Part shown: positions 25,024 to 34,161 of the stretch, one piece after another
How positions within the stretch are numbered: position 1 is the stretch's first letter
How the letters are laid out: every line of letters starts with the position of its first letter
From: Caldilineaceae bacterium SB0661_bin_32
GTDB lineage: Bacteria > Chloroflexota > Anaerolineae > Caldilineales > Caldilineaceae
Assembly (NCBI GenBank): GCA_009841235.1
Contig: VXMH01000071.1
Coordinates: 1-64,000, forward strand
Length of the DNA stretch: 64,000 bases
Reading direction: 5' to 3'
Notes under the pieces: model-generated
Seen by the model: only the letters and a program-made list of their open reading frames with translations
Databases searched by the model: none
What the model was told of the DNA's origin: nothing
Translations under genes and position numbers: made by a program

Positions 25024-27804
25024 ATGATGGTACTGGCGCTGCGGCGCAATTTGAGCAAATGGCAGCCAATGGCATTTGTGGTTGTCGGCCTGGTTATCAC
25101 CGTTGCGCTGATCGCGGCAATTCCTCTCTTCACAACTGCGTCGCTGGACCGGTTTCTCCGCAGCGAACTGCATGCGCAGGACTCTGAACTCCCTCTTTCC
25201 AGCCTGCTCCTTGTGCATCGCGTTCCCCTTCTGAGCTCGACTCCGCTCGAACAGTACAGGCGGGCCGACGTCTTCATTCGTCAACGCGCTACGGAGCTTC
25301 CGGGCCTGCCGCTCACCCGCATGACCCGCTACGGCTCGACGCGCGTCCTCAAGTTCCTGGCCGCTGCCGACAAGGAGCTGCCCGAAGACCTGCGCCAGTA
25401 TCAGTCGGCCGGGCTGGCCTTTCTGACCGGTCTGGAAGAACACGTGGAGATCGTGTTGGGCGCATCCCCGGGACAGGTGGACCCGGCCGCAGCCGGAGGC
25501 GTCATCCCGGCCTGGGTCAGCGAACGCTTCTACTACGACCACGATGTTCAGGTCGGCGATCGCGTTCTCTTCGGCCTCGACAGTCCTGATAATGTTGCTC
25601 CCGTCGAAGTGCTGGTCAAGGGCGTGTGGCGCCCGGCCGACGCGGATCGCGGCTTCTGGTTCGAAGAGCCGGACGCTTTCGCCTTCTACTTCATCGTTTC
25701 CGAAGCGGACTTCATGGACCGGGTGGCGCCAGTTCTGGGCGACCAGGTTCGAAAGTACGCCTGGTTCCTGCTCTTTGACGATAGTGAATTCAGGGTCGAC
25801 AAAGTGGCTCCCATGCTGGCGGCCATTACACGCATTCAGGCCAGAACATCCGGCATCCTGTCCCACGTCGACCTCACCGCGCCGGCTTACGAGCTGCTGC
25901 GAAAGTACGCCGAACGGGCTGCCGCGCTGCGGACCTTTTTACTGCTACTGAGTCTGCCTGTGCTGCTTGCCCTTTTGCTCTACACCTTAATCTCATCAGA
26001 TATCATGGTGGCTTCGGATGAGAGCGAGATCGTCACGCTCAAAAGCCGGGGCGCGTCCAGTCTGCAGATCGCAGGTCTCTACCTGCTGGAAATGCTCGCG
26101 ATTGGCGTGCTGTGCCTGATCGCAGGGCTGCTGGCGGCCGGCGGAGTTACCCAGGGGATGGGTCAGGTCTACCGTTTTCTGACCTTCGCGGCCAGACCGC
26201 TCCTGGACCTCTCCTTTTCCACACAGGTCGCCATGTACGCCGGGGCTGCAGTTGCTCTGGGTATCGGCGCGACGCTGTTTTCTGCCGCCGGCGCGGCCAG
26301 GCGCACAGTGGTTACGCACCAGCGCAAAACAGCGCGCGAGGAGTTCCTCAGTCGCGCCCGGCGTAGCGTATGGCTTCCCTTTGAACTCCTGTTCCTTGCC
26401 GGCGTCATCTACGCTTACTGGCGCCTCCGGCAACAAGAGCAGGGGCTTCAGGTCACGGAAGGCACGTTTGTAGATCCGCTGCTCCTGCTGGCGCCGACGG
26501 TATTTGTCGCCGCGGCGGCGCTGGTCTCCTTGCGCGGGCTTCCGGCCATCACCGGCTTGTTGGGGCGGGCGGCGAGCCGCTTCATCAGTGTGCCGCTGTG
26601 GCTGGCCATAGCGCAGATCTCGCGGCGCTCAGGCAGCAATCGCGCACTTCTATTTCTACTGATCTTTACGATTGCACTCGGTTTCTTCAGCGCGACATTC
26701 GCCGGCACGCTAGATACGCACTATGCCGACGTGGTCCGTTACGCCGTCGGCTCCGACCTGGTCATCCAGGTGCAGTGGGAGCAGGTGGGCGGAACTTCCG
26801 AGCAGCGCTGGCGCCATCCTCCTTTCGCCGTCGTCCAGTCGATTCCAGGCGTGGAGGCCGCGACGCGTGTGCTGCGACAGCCGGTTTTCGTCGATGGAAT
26901 TGAGGGGAACGTCAATACTACCGTGCTGGGGATCGACCGCGCCGAGTTCAGCCAGGCCGGCTGGTGGCGAGATGATTTTTCCCAGGAATCTCTGGGCGCG
27001 CTGACCAACAGGCTGGCCCTCAACTCGATGGGCGTTCTCGTCAGCCGCAGCTTCATCGAGGAGACAGGCTTGCAGGTGGGTGACGACCTGTTCGTCTTCG
27101 TGGAGGGAATCAGCCGGCCCATTCGTTTCAGCATCACCGGCGTCCTCAGCTATTTCCCAACGCTGTATCCGGAGGACGGGCACTTCTTTGTTGGCAATCT
27201 GGAACACATCTATCGCACGATTGGAAACCGGCCATACAGTATCTGGATGAGACTGGACAGCAGCGCCGACCCGGCGGCGATCCTTGAGATTCTGCGCGCC
27301 CGCGGGTTCATCATCACCGCGGCGACGGACAGCCGCTGGGAGACCGCCGTCTGGCGCACCGACCCGCAGCGCACAGCACTGTTCGGCATCCTGTCTCTCG
27401 GTTTCGTCGTCGCGACGGTCATCTCCGGGCTGGCGTTCCTGTTGCACTCGCTGTTTGCGCTGCGGCAGCGCATTCTGCAGTTCGGCCTGCTGCGGGCCAT
27501 CGGACTGTCGACGGCACAAATTACCGCTGTCGTCGTCTTTGAAAAGCTGTTCCTGGTGCTGCTTGCCGCTGTGGGTGGCACGCTGATCGGCGCGCTGACC
27601 GCCGCGCTCTTCGTCCCTCTGCTACAGATCGGAACGGCGGTGCATGGCTCGACGCCGCCCTTTGTCGTTGCCCCGGCCTGGGGGCAGGCAGTGAAGATCT
27701 ATCTTGCCTTTGCCATAATGGTGATCGTGACACTGGCAATCGTAGTTGGGCAGTTGCGCCAGTTACGCATTTACGAAGCCATCAAGTTAGGCGGGCTGGA
27801 ATAG
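25024..27804 (+). CDS. Large FtsX-like ABC permease (MacB/LolC type)
   Basis: 926-residue inner-membrane protein with two FtsX-type halves. A first helix (residues about 17-40, FVVVGLVITVALIAAIPLF) is followed by a periplasmic domain to about residue 300, then a group of helices (LLLLSLPVLLALLLYTLISS and following). A second helix with a periplasmic domain covers about 540-780, and a final helix group follows (LSLGFVVATVISGLAFLL onward). Such proteins move lipoproteins, antibiotics or peptides out of the membrane or signal across it. No ATPase gene is adjacent. The preceding 52 bases hold only a weak ribosome-binding site. Confidence 0.85.
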   Translation: MMVLALRRNLSKWQPMAFVVVGLVITVALIAAIPLFTTASLDRFLRSELHAQDSELPLSSLLLVHRVPLLSSTPLEQYRRADVFIRQRATELPGLPLTRMTRYGSTRVLKFLAAADKELPEDLRQYQSAGLAFLTGLEEHVEIVLGASPGQVDPAAAGGVIPAWVSERFYYDHDVQVGDRVLFGLDSPDNVAPVEVLVKGVWRPADADRGFWFEEPDAFAFYFIVSEADFMDRVAPVLGDQVRKYAWFLLFDDSEFRVDKVAPMLAAITRIQARTSGILSHVDLTAPAYELLRKYAERAAALRTFLLLLSLPVLLALLLYTLISSDIMVASDESEIVTLKSRGASSLQIAGLYLLEMLAIGVLCLIAGLLAAGGVTQGMGQVYRFLTFAARPLLDLSFSTQVAMYAGAAVALGIGATLFSAAGAARRTVVTHQRKTAREEFLSRARRSVWLPFELLFLAGVIYAYWRLRQQEQGLQVTEGTFVDPLLLLAPTVFVAAAALVSLRGLPAITGLLGRAASRFISVPLWLAIAQISRRSGSNRALLFLLIFTIALGFFSATFAGTLDTHYADVVRYAVGSDLVIQVQWEQVGGTSEQRWRHPPFAVVQSIPGVEAATRVLRQPVFVDGIEGNVNTTVLGIDRAEFSQAGWWRDDFSQESLGALTNRLALNSMGVLVSRSFIEETGLQVGDDLFVFVEGISRPIRFSITGVLSYFPTLYPEDGHFFVGNLEHIYRTIGNRPYSIWMRLDSSADPAAILEILRARGFIITAATDSRWETAVWRTDPQRTALFGILSLGFVVATVISGLAFLLHSLFALRQRILQFGLLRAIGLSTAQITAVVVFEKLFLVLLAAVGGTLIGALTAALFVPLLQIGTAVHGSTPPFVVAPAWGQAVKIYLAFAIMVIVTLAIVVGQLRQLRIYEAIKLGGLE

Positions 27805-27941
27805 GGCCGGCGCCAGACCGGGACTGGCCATTCGCAATTTTTTGGGAGAAGGCGCGTGTCGCGGTCTTGAGAGAGCGCTGCGTCCATCTCCTTGGCGGCC
27901 CAGGCCCCAAATGAGCAATGAATGTAACGAGGGTTGCATTT

Positions 27942-27970
27942 TTGACACAGGCAATAAAATAGAGCATACT
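27942..27970 (+). promoter_or_regulatory. Sigma70-type promoter of the second sugar-importer operon
   Basis: A perfect TTGACA (27942-27947), 17-base spacer, CATACT (27965-27970). The surrounding DNA is AT-rich relative to the window. Confidence 0.7.
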
Positions 27971-27997
27971 GCGGGCCGTGGACTGGAAACGGCCCGC
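27971..27997. promoter_or_regulatory. Inverted repeat directly after the -10 box
   Basis: GCGGGCCGT (27971-27979) and ACGGCCCGC (27989-27997) are perfect complements with a nine-base loop. Placed over the predicted transcription start, it could be a repressor operator or the first stem of the transcript. Confidence 0.5.
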
Positions 27998-28275
27998 ATC
28001 TCCCATTGGCATATTCTCGGGCCATATAACCAGCGGGAAGTTCATTTCTCTCCATACTAATTTCCATGCGCGTTTAGCGCTCCACAGTTGACGCCGATGT
28101 CCTGTACAAGGGGGTGGTGGCCCGCGCAATGAACTGAACCGTGGCGCCTGGTAGACAAGGTGCACGTCGGTCTGCTTCGCCATCGCAACCACGTTGCTGC
28201 AACCGGCGGCGGGGCGGCCCGATGAAACCATAACCCTTCCCATTTTTTCCTAATCACAAGGAGAGTCAATTCACT

Positions 28276-29676
28276 ATGATGTCGAAAAAGTATTCGCGAC
28301 GCGATATGCTCAAGTTGACCGGCGCGGCCGCCGGCGCAACGCTTATGGCGGCCTGTGTGGCGCCTCCGGCTGCTGCACCGGCTGGCGGCGACGCCGAACC
28401 GGCGATGGGCGCCATGCGCAAGACGATCCGCTGGTGGGACAACTACAACGCCGAGCATCCACTTGGCGCCACCCTGATCAAAGAGGTTTTCTCCGTCTTT
28501 GAGCAGGAGAATCCCGGCTGGGACGTCGAGTTCACCTTTGTCACCAACACTGAGCTGGTGCCGAAGATGATCACTTCCCGGATGGCCGGGGAGCCTGCCG
28601 ACCTGTTTGCCAACTTTGCCGGCCGCGGCAGCCTGGCCCATGCAGGCTACACGCTTCCGCTCCAGGACTATGTCAAGGAGTGGGGCCAGTGGGACGACAT
28701 GATCGACGGCTTCCGCAATCTCTGCACCGTCGGCGGCGACCTGATCGGCTACCCGGCCCTCTGCGGCACCAAGATGTACATCTACCGCAAAGATTTCTTC
28801 GATGAAGCCGGTCTCGACGCGGACAACTTCCCGGACAACTGGGATGACCTTCTCGATGCCCAACTCAAGCTGACGCAGCGCGACGGCGACGGCAACATCA
28901 CGCGCGCAGGCATGCGGATGGGCAAGACGTGGGACTGGGAGCAGATGACGGTCAACGCCTATCAGAACGGCGGCGGCGAGTTCGACCAGAGCGATCCGCT
29001 GACCGGCAAGTGCACGGTTAACGCGCCCGAGTTTGCCGAAGCCTTTAGCTGGAACCTGGATCTGAAGCGCGTCCACGGGATTAACCCGCTGGAAGGTCTG
29101 ACCCTGCCGCCCGGCACGTGGGCGACGGTGGAAGGCTACACCGCGATGGAGATACAGGGGCCGTGGTGGGTGCCCAACATGCGACTGCGCAAGCCCGAAA
29201 ACGCCGACCTGATGGGGATCGGCGCGCCGATCGCCCGCAATGCCGGCGGCGAGCGCATCGGGCTGGCCAATGCCAACCATATCATCTCCGTCTACTCCGA
29301 GAGCGAAGTGCAGGAAGCCGCGCTGGCGCTGCTGGAAGTCTACTCCCGCCCCTCCAGCCAGGAAGCTCTGCACAACGCCATCGACGATGAAGGCAAGTTC
29401 CCGCAGTTCTTCCTCACGGCCTTCAGGTCGATGAACGAAAACCTGGCCTGGCTCCAGGATGAGCCGTTGATCCGCGATACGGCTTTCCTCGAATTTGCCG
29501 GCTCGGGACGCGACGTCGGCTACGACCACGTCGGCTATCGCGAAATGGCCATCAACATCTGGAGCCCCTTCACCGAAATGGCGCTCTTCGGCCTGCGTGA
29601 GGACCAGGACGCCCTGGACAGCATGGCGAGCAAGGCGGACGGGATCACGAACAGGATCCTGAGTACAGGCGCGTAA
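28276..29676 (+). CDS. Sugar ABC transporter substrate-binding lipoprotein (family 1), second system
   Basis: 466-residue extracellular binding lipoprotein. Twin-arginine motif S-R-R-D-M-L (residues 7-12) and lipobox M-A-A-C with Cys27, then a Pro/Ala/Gly linker. Mature sequence shows family-1 sugar-binding features (RWWDNYNAEHP at the start, many Trp). AAGGAGAG lies upstream of the ATG. Substrate unknown. It leads an operon of two permeases, an Asp-box protein and a Gfo/Idh/MocA dehydrogenase. Confidence 0.92.
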   Translation: MMSKKYSRRDMLKLTGAAAGATLMAACVAPPAAAPAGGDAEPAMGAMRKTIRWWDNYNAEHPLGATLIKEVFSVFEQENPGWDVEFTFVTNTELVPKMITSRMAGEPADLFANFAGRGSLAHAGYTLPLQDYVKEWGQWDDMIDGFRNLCTVGGDLIGYPALCGTKMYIYRKDFFDEAGLDADNFPDNWDDLLDAQLKLTQRDGDGNITRAGMRMGKTWDWEQMTVNAYQNGGGEFDQSDPLTGKCTVNAPEFAEAFSWNLDLKRVHGINPLEGLTLPPGTWATVEGYTAMEIQGPWWVPNMRLRKPENADLMGIGAPIARNAGGERIGLANANHIISVYSESEVQEAALALLEVYSRPSSQEALHNAIDDEGKFPQFFLTAFRSMNENLAWLQDEPLIRDTAFLEFAGSGRDVGYDHVGYREMAINIWSPFTEMALFGLREDQDALDSMASKADGITNRILSTGA

Positions 29677-29709
29677 GTTGAGGACGCAGATCTAAGAGCA
29701 ATTCGGTGA

Positions 29710-29761
29710 GTGGATAGTGGGTGGTGCAGGTACTGTCCACTATTCACTTGCCACTATCCAC
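29710..29761 (+). repeat. Inverted repeat with two alternative 3' arms before the permease
   Basis: GTGGATAGTGG (29710-29720) is a perfect complement of CCACTATCCAC (29751-29761). A second arm, CCACTATTCAC (29737-29747), pairs with it with one G-T wobble. The permease ribosome-binding site AGGAGG (29769-29774) follows, so the choice of fold may affect its translation. Confidence 0.55.
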
Positions 29762-29780
29762 CGGGGTCAGGAGGTCGCCT

Positions 29781-30695
29781 GTGGCTGTTGGCACGGCTAG
29801 TCGATTTCAGGAGTTTCGCGCCGAGTTGCGCCGCAGCGAGGTCAAATGGGCTTATACCCTGATCTTGCCGGCCGTCCTTCCCCTGCTGATCTTTACCGTC
29901 CTGCCGGTCCTGGGGGCGATCGGGCTCAGTTTCACCCAATTTGACGCATTTAGCGCCACGATGCGGTGGATCGGAACCGACAATTATGGGGAGGCGTTCC
30001 GCAACGACCTGTTCCGCACCACGATCAGGAATACACTGCAGTTTACTGTCGGTTTCGTACCGCTTTCGATGGCGGTCGGCTTTTCCGCCGCCATGCTGCT
30101 GAATCGCAGGTTTCGCGGCATCTCCTTCCTGCGCGGCGCCTACTATCTGCCGGTCCTGACATCGACCATCGCCATGGGCATCGCCTGGATGTGGCTGTTT
30201 CAGCCGCAGGTGGGGCTGGTCAGCCTGGCGCTGAAGCTCTTTGGCGTTACACCCAAAGACTGGCTCAACAGCCCGTTTACCGCGATGCCGGCCGTGATCG
30301 GGGTGGCGGTGTGGAAAGCGTTCGGAGGCACGATGCTTATCTACCTGGCCGGACTGCAAGGGATCCCGGAGACCTACTACGACGCAGCCAAAGTTGATGG
30401 CTGTGGGCGCTTTCAACTGCTCCGTTACATCACCTGGCCGTTGCTGCGACCGGTCACTTTCTACCTTTTCATCATCGGCATGATCGATTCATTACAGGTG
30501 TTTGACCTGGTGATGATCATGACCGAAGGCGGACCTGCATTCCGCACGACGACCATCGTTCACCAGATCTATCTGAACGCATTCAAGTTCAACCAGATGG
30601 GCTACGCCTCGGCCATGGCGGTCGTGCTGTTTGTCGCCATTGCCGTGCTTACCTTTTTCAACTGGAAGTTCTTTTCGTCATCGCTCGAATACTGA
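29781..30695 (+). CDS. Sugar ABC transporter permease, MalF-like, second system
   Basis: 304-residue inner-membrane permease from the GTG at 29781, which has AGGAGG six bases upstream. A longer frame to 29721 would begin inside the inverted repeat. The first helix is AYTLILPAVLPLLIFTVLPV, with about five more. The EAA loop YYDAAKVDGCGRFQLLRYIT followed by WP is clear. Pairs with the permease 53 bases downstream and the lipoprotein at 28276. Confidence 0.92.
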   Translation: MAVGTASRFQEFRAELRRSEVKWAYTLILPAVLPLLIFTVLPVLGAIGLSFTQFDAFSATMRWIGTDNYGEAFRNDLFRTTIRNTLQFTVGFVPLSMAVGFSAAMLLNRRFRGISFLRGAYYLPVLTSTIAMGIAWMWLFQPQVGLVSLALKLFGVTPKDWLNSPFTAMPAVIGVAVWKAFGGTMLIYLAGLQGIPETYYDAAKVDGCGRFQLLRYITWPLLRPVTFYLFIIGMIDSLQVFDLVMIMTEGGPAFRTTTIVHQIYLNAFKFNQMGYASAMAVVLFVAIAVLTFFNWKFFSSSLEY

Positions 30696-30748
30696 TCATC
30701 GGTACTCGGTCGCTCGCCTGATCAGTGGCCGAGAGGGTTGCATAACAC

Positions 30749-31672
30749 ATGGCACAGACTCGGAGATTGCGTCTTCCGCCGCGGGAGGAGTTGCTCTATC
30801 GAACTCTTCTTATCCTCGGCATCATCATAGGACTTATCATCGCGGCACTGCCTTTTCTCTGGATGGCGGTCAGCTCTTTGGGCACGGCCGGCATGGTTAT
30901 ACGAATAGGCTTCACCTGGGATATGTTCAACCCGCTCAACTGGAGCCTTGAACCTTACGTTGTCGCCTGGAAGATGGCCAGCATCAGCAAATATATCCGT
31001 ACCACGACCATCTACGCGGTCGCGGTTACGGTGCTTGCGACAACCACCTCCTCACTGGCCGGATACGTTTTTGGCCGTCTCCGCTTTCCGGCGCGCGATT
31101 TCTTGTTCGGGCTTGTTCTGGCCACGATGATGATTCCCGGTTCAGTCACTTTTCTGCCGCTCTTTATCCTCATGCTGCGGCTGCCGCTGTTGGGCGGCAA
31201 CGACATCTTTGGCGCAGGCGGGCACGGACTCTACAACAGCTATGCCGGGCTGATCCTGCCCAACGTGGTCAGCGCCAGCTCCATCTTTTTATTTCGCCAG
31301 TTTTTCCGCACGTTGCCGAAGGACCTGGAGGACGCGGCGCGCATCGACGGCTGCAGCGAGCCGATGATCTGGCTGCGGGTGATTATGCCCCTGTCGGGCC
31401 CCGTCGTGACCGTCGTGGCCCTCTTCCAATTCCAGGGCAGCTGGAACGCCTTCGTCTGGCCGCTGGTGATGTCCAGCTCCGAACGGCTTTACACGATTTC
31501 GGTCGGAATGTATTCCCTCGCCTACGGCTCCGGTTCGCTGACTTCGATGGCTGAACTGTTCCAGTCTGTCCTATTGGCCGGATCGGTGATGGCCGTACTT
31601 CCCATTCTCGTCCTCTTTATCGCATTTCAACGCCAGTTTGTGCAGGGTATTGCTCTCACCGGTCTGAAGTAG
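30749..31672 (+). CDS. Sugar ABC transporter permease, MalG-like, second system
   Basis: 307-residue inner-membrane permease. First helix around residues 22-45 (LLILGIIIGLIIAALPFLWM). The EAA loop LEDAARIDGCSEPMIWLRVI followed by MP is typical of MalG. A GAGAGGG site lies upstream of the ATG. A loop insertion rich in Gly (LLGGNDIFGAGGHGLYNSYA) is longer than in many MalG proteins. No ATPase gene follows. Confidence 0.92.
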   Translation: MAQTRRLRLPPREELLYRTLLILGIIIGLIIAALPFLWMAVSSLGTAGMVIRIGFTWDMFNPLNWSLEPYVVAWKMASISKYIRTTTIYAVAVTVLATTTSSLAGYVFGRLRFPARDFLFGLVLATMMIPGSVTFLPLFILMLRLPLLGGNDIFGAGGHGLYNSYAGLILPNVVSASSIFLFRQFFRTLPKDLEDAARIDGCSEPMIWLRVIMPLSGPVVTVVALFQFQGSWNAFVWPLVMSSSERLYTISVGMYSLAYGSGSLTSMAELFQSVLLAGSVMAVLPILVLFIAFQRQFVQGIALTGLK

Positions 31673-31713
31673 GTAAGCATGTCTGCACGTCGCGCTGACT
31701 CGCGGTCGAACCC

Positions 31714-32904
31714 ATGATGGCACAAGTCATTCCCGCACCTGAACTGGCAGAAGTCGAACACACGCTGGTCGACTATGCCCGCGACCGCTACGCCGGCCAC
31801 CCCCGGCAGGGCGGTATCTTCAACTTCGGCGGCGGCGAAATCGCCATCATCTATAACCGCGCCCCCTGCGCCTACCGCCACCGCAGCGATGTCCAACATG
31901 GTCCGGCCGGATATCACGGCCGCGCGCAGATCATCCTGGCGCGCAGCCTCGACAACGGGGCAACCTGGGACCGGGCCAATGACGTCGTCATATTCGACGA
32001 GAGCGCACCGGTCGAGGAGCGGCGCGCCTTTCTCCAACAGGTGGAAGCAGACCCCACCGTCGCCCGCCAATGGATCGACCTGACCGCTCCTGATACGGCC
32101 GTTTTCTTTGGGCGCACCCATGCAGGCGAGGGCCAACTGCCCGCTCTGCTCTGTTTCGCCGTGCGTTCGCCGGATCGCGGCCTGACCTGGGAGACCGTTC
32201 CTACGCCTGTGCAACCGCCTCTCGGACACGACATGGTACACAAGGACGGACATCCGCTCGTGCAGATGCCGGACGGGACACAGCTTGCCGCGATGACGGC
32301 CGGCCTGCCCACCGGAGGCGTAGTCCTGTACGGGACAGACGACAACGGCCTCAGCTGGGAACCGCTTGCCCGCATCTGCGATGACCCAACCGGGGACGGC
32401 CGTCCCACGTACGCCGGTCTGCTGCTGCTGCCGTCGGGGCGCCTGCAATGTTACTCCCTAAACATCGACGGGCTGCGCGATGCCATCCAGATGAGCTACT
32501 CTGACGACGGCGGCTACTCCTGGTCCCAGCCGGAGCCGATTGTACGTTGGGGGCGGTCTCCCTGGGCGATTCGGTCGCGGGAGCGGAGGAGTACACTGTC
32601 AGTCATCGGCAAACACTATCGTTCGCCGTGGCCGATGCAGCTGGTTGACGGCCGTATTCTCGTGCTATTCGCCCGCCGTAAAATCCCCCGCGGAATCGGT
32701 ATGATCATAAGCGAAGATGAAGGCGAAACCTGGAGCGACGAGCAGATTCTCCGCGACGACTGCCCAACCACGGATTTGGGGTACCCGGTTGCGACGGAAG
32801 TGGAGCGGGGCCGTATATTCACCGCCTACTACTTTACGATGGACGATGGCAACGGCATGGGCGGCACCCGTTACATTGCCGGTTCAACTTTTCTTCTCAA
32901 GTAA
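31714..32904 (+). CDS. Asp-box (BNR) sialidase-fold protein 4
   Basis: 396-residue predicted propeller without a signal peptide. Five Asp-box-like motifs are seen: SLDNGATWDRA, SPDRGLTWETV, TDDNGLSWEPL, SDDGGYSWSQP and SEDEGETWSDE. Two adjacent ATG codons (31714, 31717) start it; the ribosome-binding site is weak, which suggests coupling to the permease 41 bases upstream. As with the other three, catalytic residues are not certain. Its place in the second importer operon supports a role on the imported glycan or glycoside. Confidence 0.75.
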   Translation: MMAQVIPAPELAEVEHTLVDYARDRYAGHPRQGGIFNFGGGEIAIIYNRAPCAYRHRSDVQHGPAGYHGRAQIILARSLDNGATWDRANDVVIFDESAPVEERRAFLQQVEADPTVARQWIDLTAPDTAVFFGRTHAGEGQLPALLCFAVRSPDRGLTWETVPTPVQPPLGHDMVHKDGHPLVQMPDGTQLAAMTAGLPTGGVVLYGTDDNGLSWEPLARICDDPTGDGRPTYAGLLLLPSGRLQCYSLNIDGLRDAIQMSYSDDGGYSWSQPEPIVRWGRSPWAIRSRERRSTLSVIGKHYRSPWPMQLVDGRILVLFARRKIPRGIGMIISEDEGETWSDEQILRDDCPTTDLGYPVATEVERGRIFTAYYFTMDDGNGMGGTRYIAGSTFLLK

Positions 32905-32990
32905 GACAGTCGCGCAATTGGAGGCTCGCCCGGATTAGCCCGCTGGATGGAGGCGTTCTTAAAGGCCACTGAGTTTGGAGGAAAACTTCA

Positions 32991-33983
32991 ATGACTGATC
33001 CGATCAATATGGCGCTTATCGGCTGTGGAGGAATGGGACGCAGCCATATGCGCAGAGCCCGCGACGTGCCGGAGTTGAACTTCGCGGCTTATGTCGATGC
33101 CCTGGAAGAGGCTGCCGCCGGCGCCTGCCGGGAGTTTGGCGGCCGTTACCACACGACCGACGTCGAAACCGTGTGGGACGACGATGAGATTGACGCCGTA
33201 CTGATCGCCACCCACCATGATTCGCACACGCCCTTCGCGACACAGGCGGCCGCAGTCGGCAAGCATATTTTTCTCGAAAAACCGATGGCGCTCACGATCG
33301 AGGAGTGCCTGGAGATCGAAGAGGCGGTGGCCAAGGCGGGCGTCAAGCTGATGATGGGCTTCAAGTTTCGCTTTGCTCCGCTGGTTGCCAAGGTGAAGGA
33401 GGTCATCCGGAAGCCCCTGGTTACGGTGGGCCAAAGCCTGCACCCGAACATGAAGGGCTGGGCGATTACGCCGGAGCGGGGCGGCGGGCCGGTGCTCTCA
33501 AACGGCTGTCACGCCTTTGACCTGGTCTACTGGCTCAATGAATCGGAGCCGGTGCGCATCAGCGCGGCCGGCGGGGCGCTGACCCATCCGGAGATTGGGC
33601 TGGTTGACAACGCCGCCGTCTCGGTGCAGTTTGAAAACGGCAGCATCGCGTCCATCATCGCAGGCGACAGCGGGGATGCCCGCTATACGTCCAAGTTTTT
33701 CTTCGAGGTGCTCGACGGTCAGCGCACGGCCACGCTTCACGACCGCTGCCACAAGGTTACCTTTGGCGGCTGCGAACTTGATTCGCTGTCAGTGGAGGAG
33801 CTGCCGCCTTCGGCCTCTTCCGATCCGGAGGGTACGCGAGGTGAACTGGAGGCCTGGGCAAGGTGTCTGCTGGACGATACCGAGCCGCCAATCGGCCCCC
33901 GCGACGGTACGCGCGCGACGGCGATGGTGCTCAAGGCGTTTGAGGCTATACGCAGCGGAAAGACGCAGGAGTTGGGGTTGTGA
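32991..33983 (+). CDS. Gfo/Idh/MocA-family NAD(P)-dependent dehydrogenase
   Basis: 330-residue cytosolic oxidoreductase. N-terminal Rossmann motif ALIGCGGMGRSHMRRAR, the E-K-P motif (FLEKPMALTIEE) and a C-terminal beta domain are present; the NGCHAFDLVYWL segment holds the conserved His/Asp pair. Family members oxidise sugars, sugar alcohols or glycosides, including the redox steps used by NAD-dependent glycosidase routes. GGAGGAAAA precedes the ATG. Last gene of the second importer operon. Confidence 0.88.
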   Translation: MTDPINMALIGCGGMGRSHMRRARDVPELNFAAYVDALEEAAAGACREFGGRYHTTDVETVWDDDEIDAVLIATHHDSHTPFATQAAAVGKHIFLEKPMALTIEECLEIEEAVAKAGVKLMMGFKFRFAPLVAKVKEVIRKPLVTVGQSLHPNMKGWAITPERGGGPVLSNGCHAFDLVYWLNESEPVRISAAGGALTHPEIGLVDNAAVSVQFENGSIASIIAGDSGDARYTSKFFFEVLDGQRTATLHDRCHKVTFGGCELDSLSVEELPPSASSDPEGTRGELEAWARCLLDDTEPPIGPRDGTRATAMVLKAFEAIRSGKTQELGL

Positions 33984-34161
33984 GGCTCATTTCCGGGTAA
34001 CAGATCGCCAATTTAGAGGTCATCGCTAGTGGGGCGGCCAAATGCGCCAACGCCTCTATGACACGGCCCGCGCAGTTTGGCGGCATGGTGTATACTGTGC
34101 GCGTAGTCTGAGAACATTGACGACGGATTTTCGGAAGTTCCGTCCAATAGGGGGTGTCGGA

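Larger units (their letters stand above)
27805..28275 (+). other. 471-base gap with promoter and structured leader of the second sugar-importer operon
   Basis: No gene is supported; open frames here on the minus strand lack ribosome-binding sites and overlap the promoter. It holds a promoter at 27942-27970 and a hairpin at 27971-27997. A leader of roughly 300 bases follows, ending in AAGGAGAG before the ATG at 28276. Confidence 0.55.

Noticed and set aside
27771..28243. Minus-strand open frames in the gap before the second sugar operon
   Set aside because: They overlap a near-consensus promoter on the plus strand, have no ribosome-binding site and no recognisable sequence.
28057..29529. Long open frame (490 codons) on the minus strand over the binding-protein gene at 28276
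   Set aside because: The plus-strand gene has a signal peptide, lipobox and clear family features; the reverse frame has none.
34091..34096. TATACT before the antitoxin gene as a full promoter
   Set aside because: No acceptable -35 sequence lies 16 to 18 bases upstream, so I mention it only in the gene entry.
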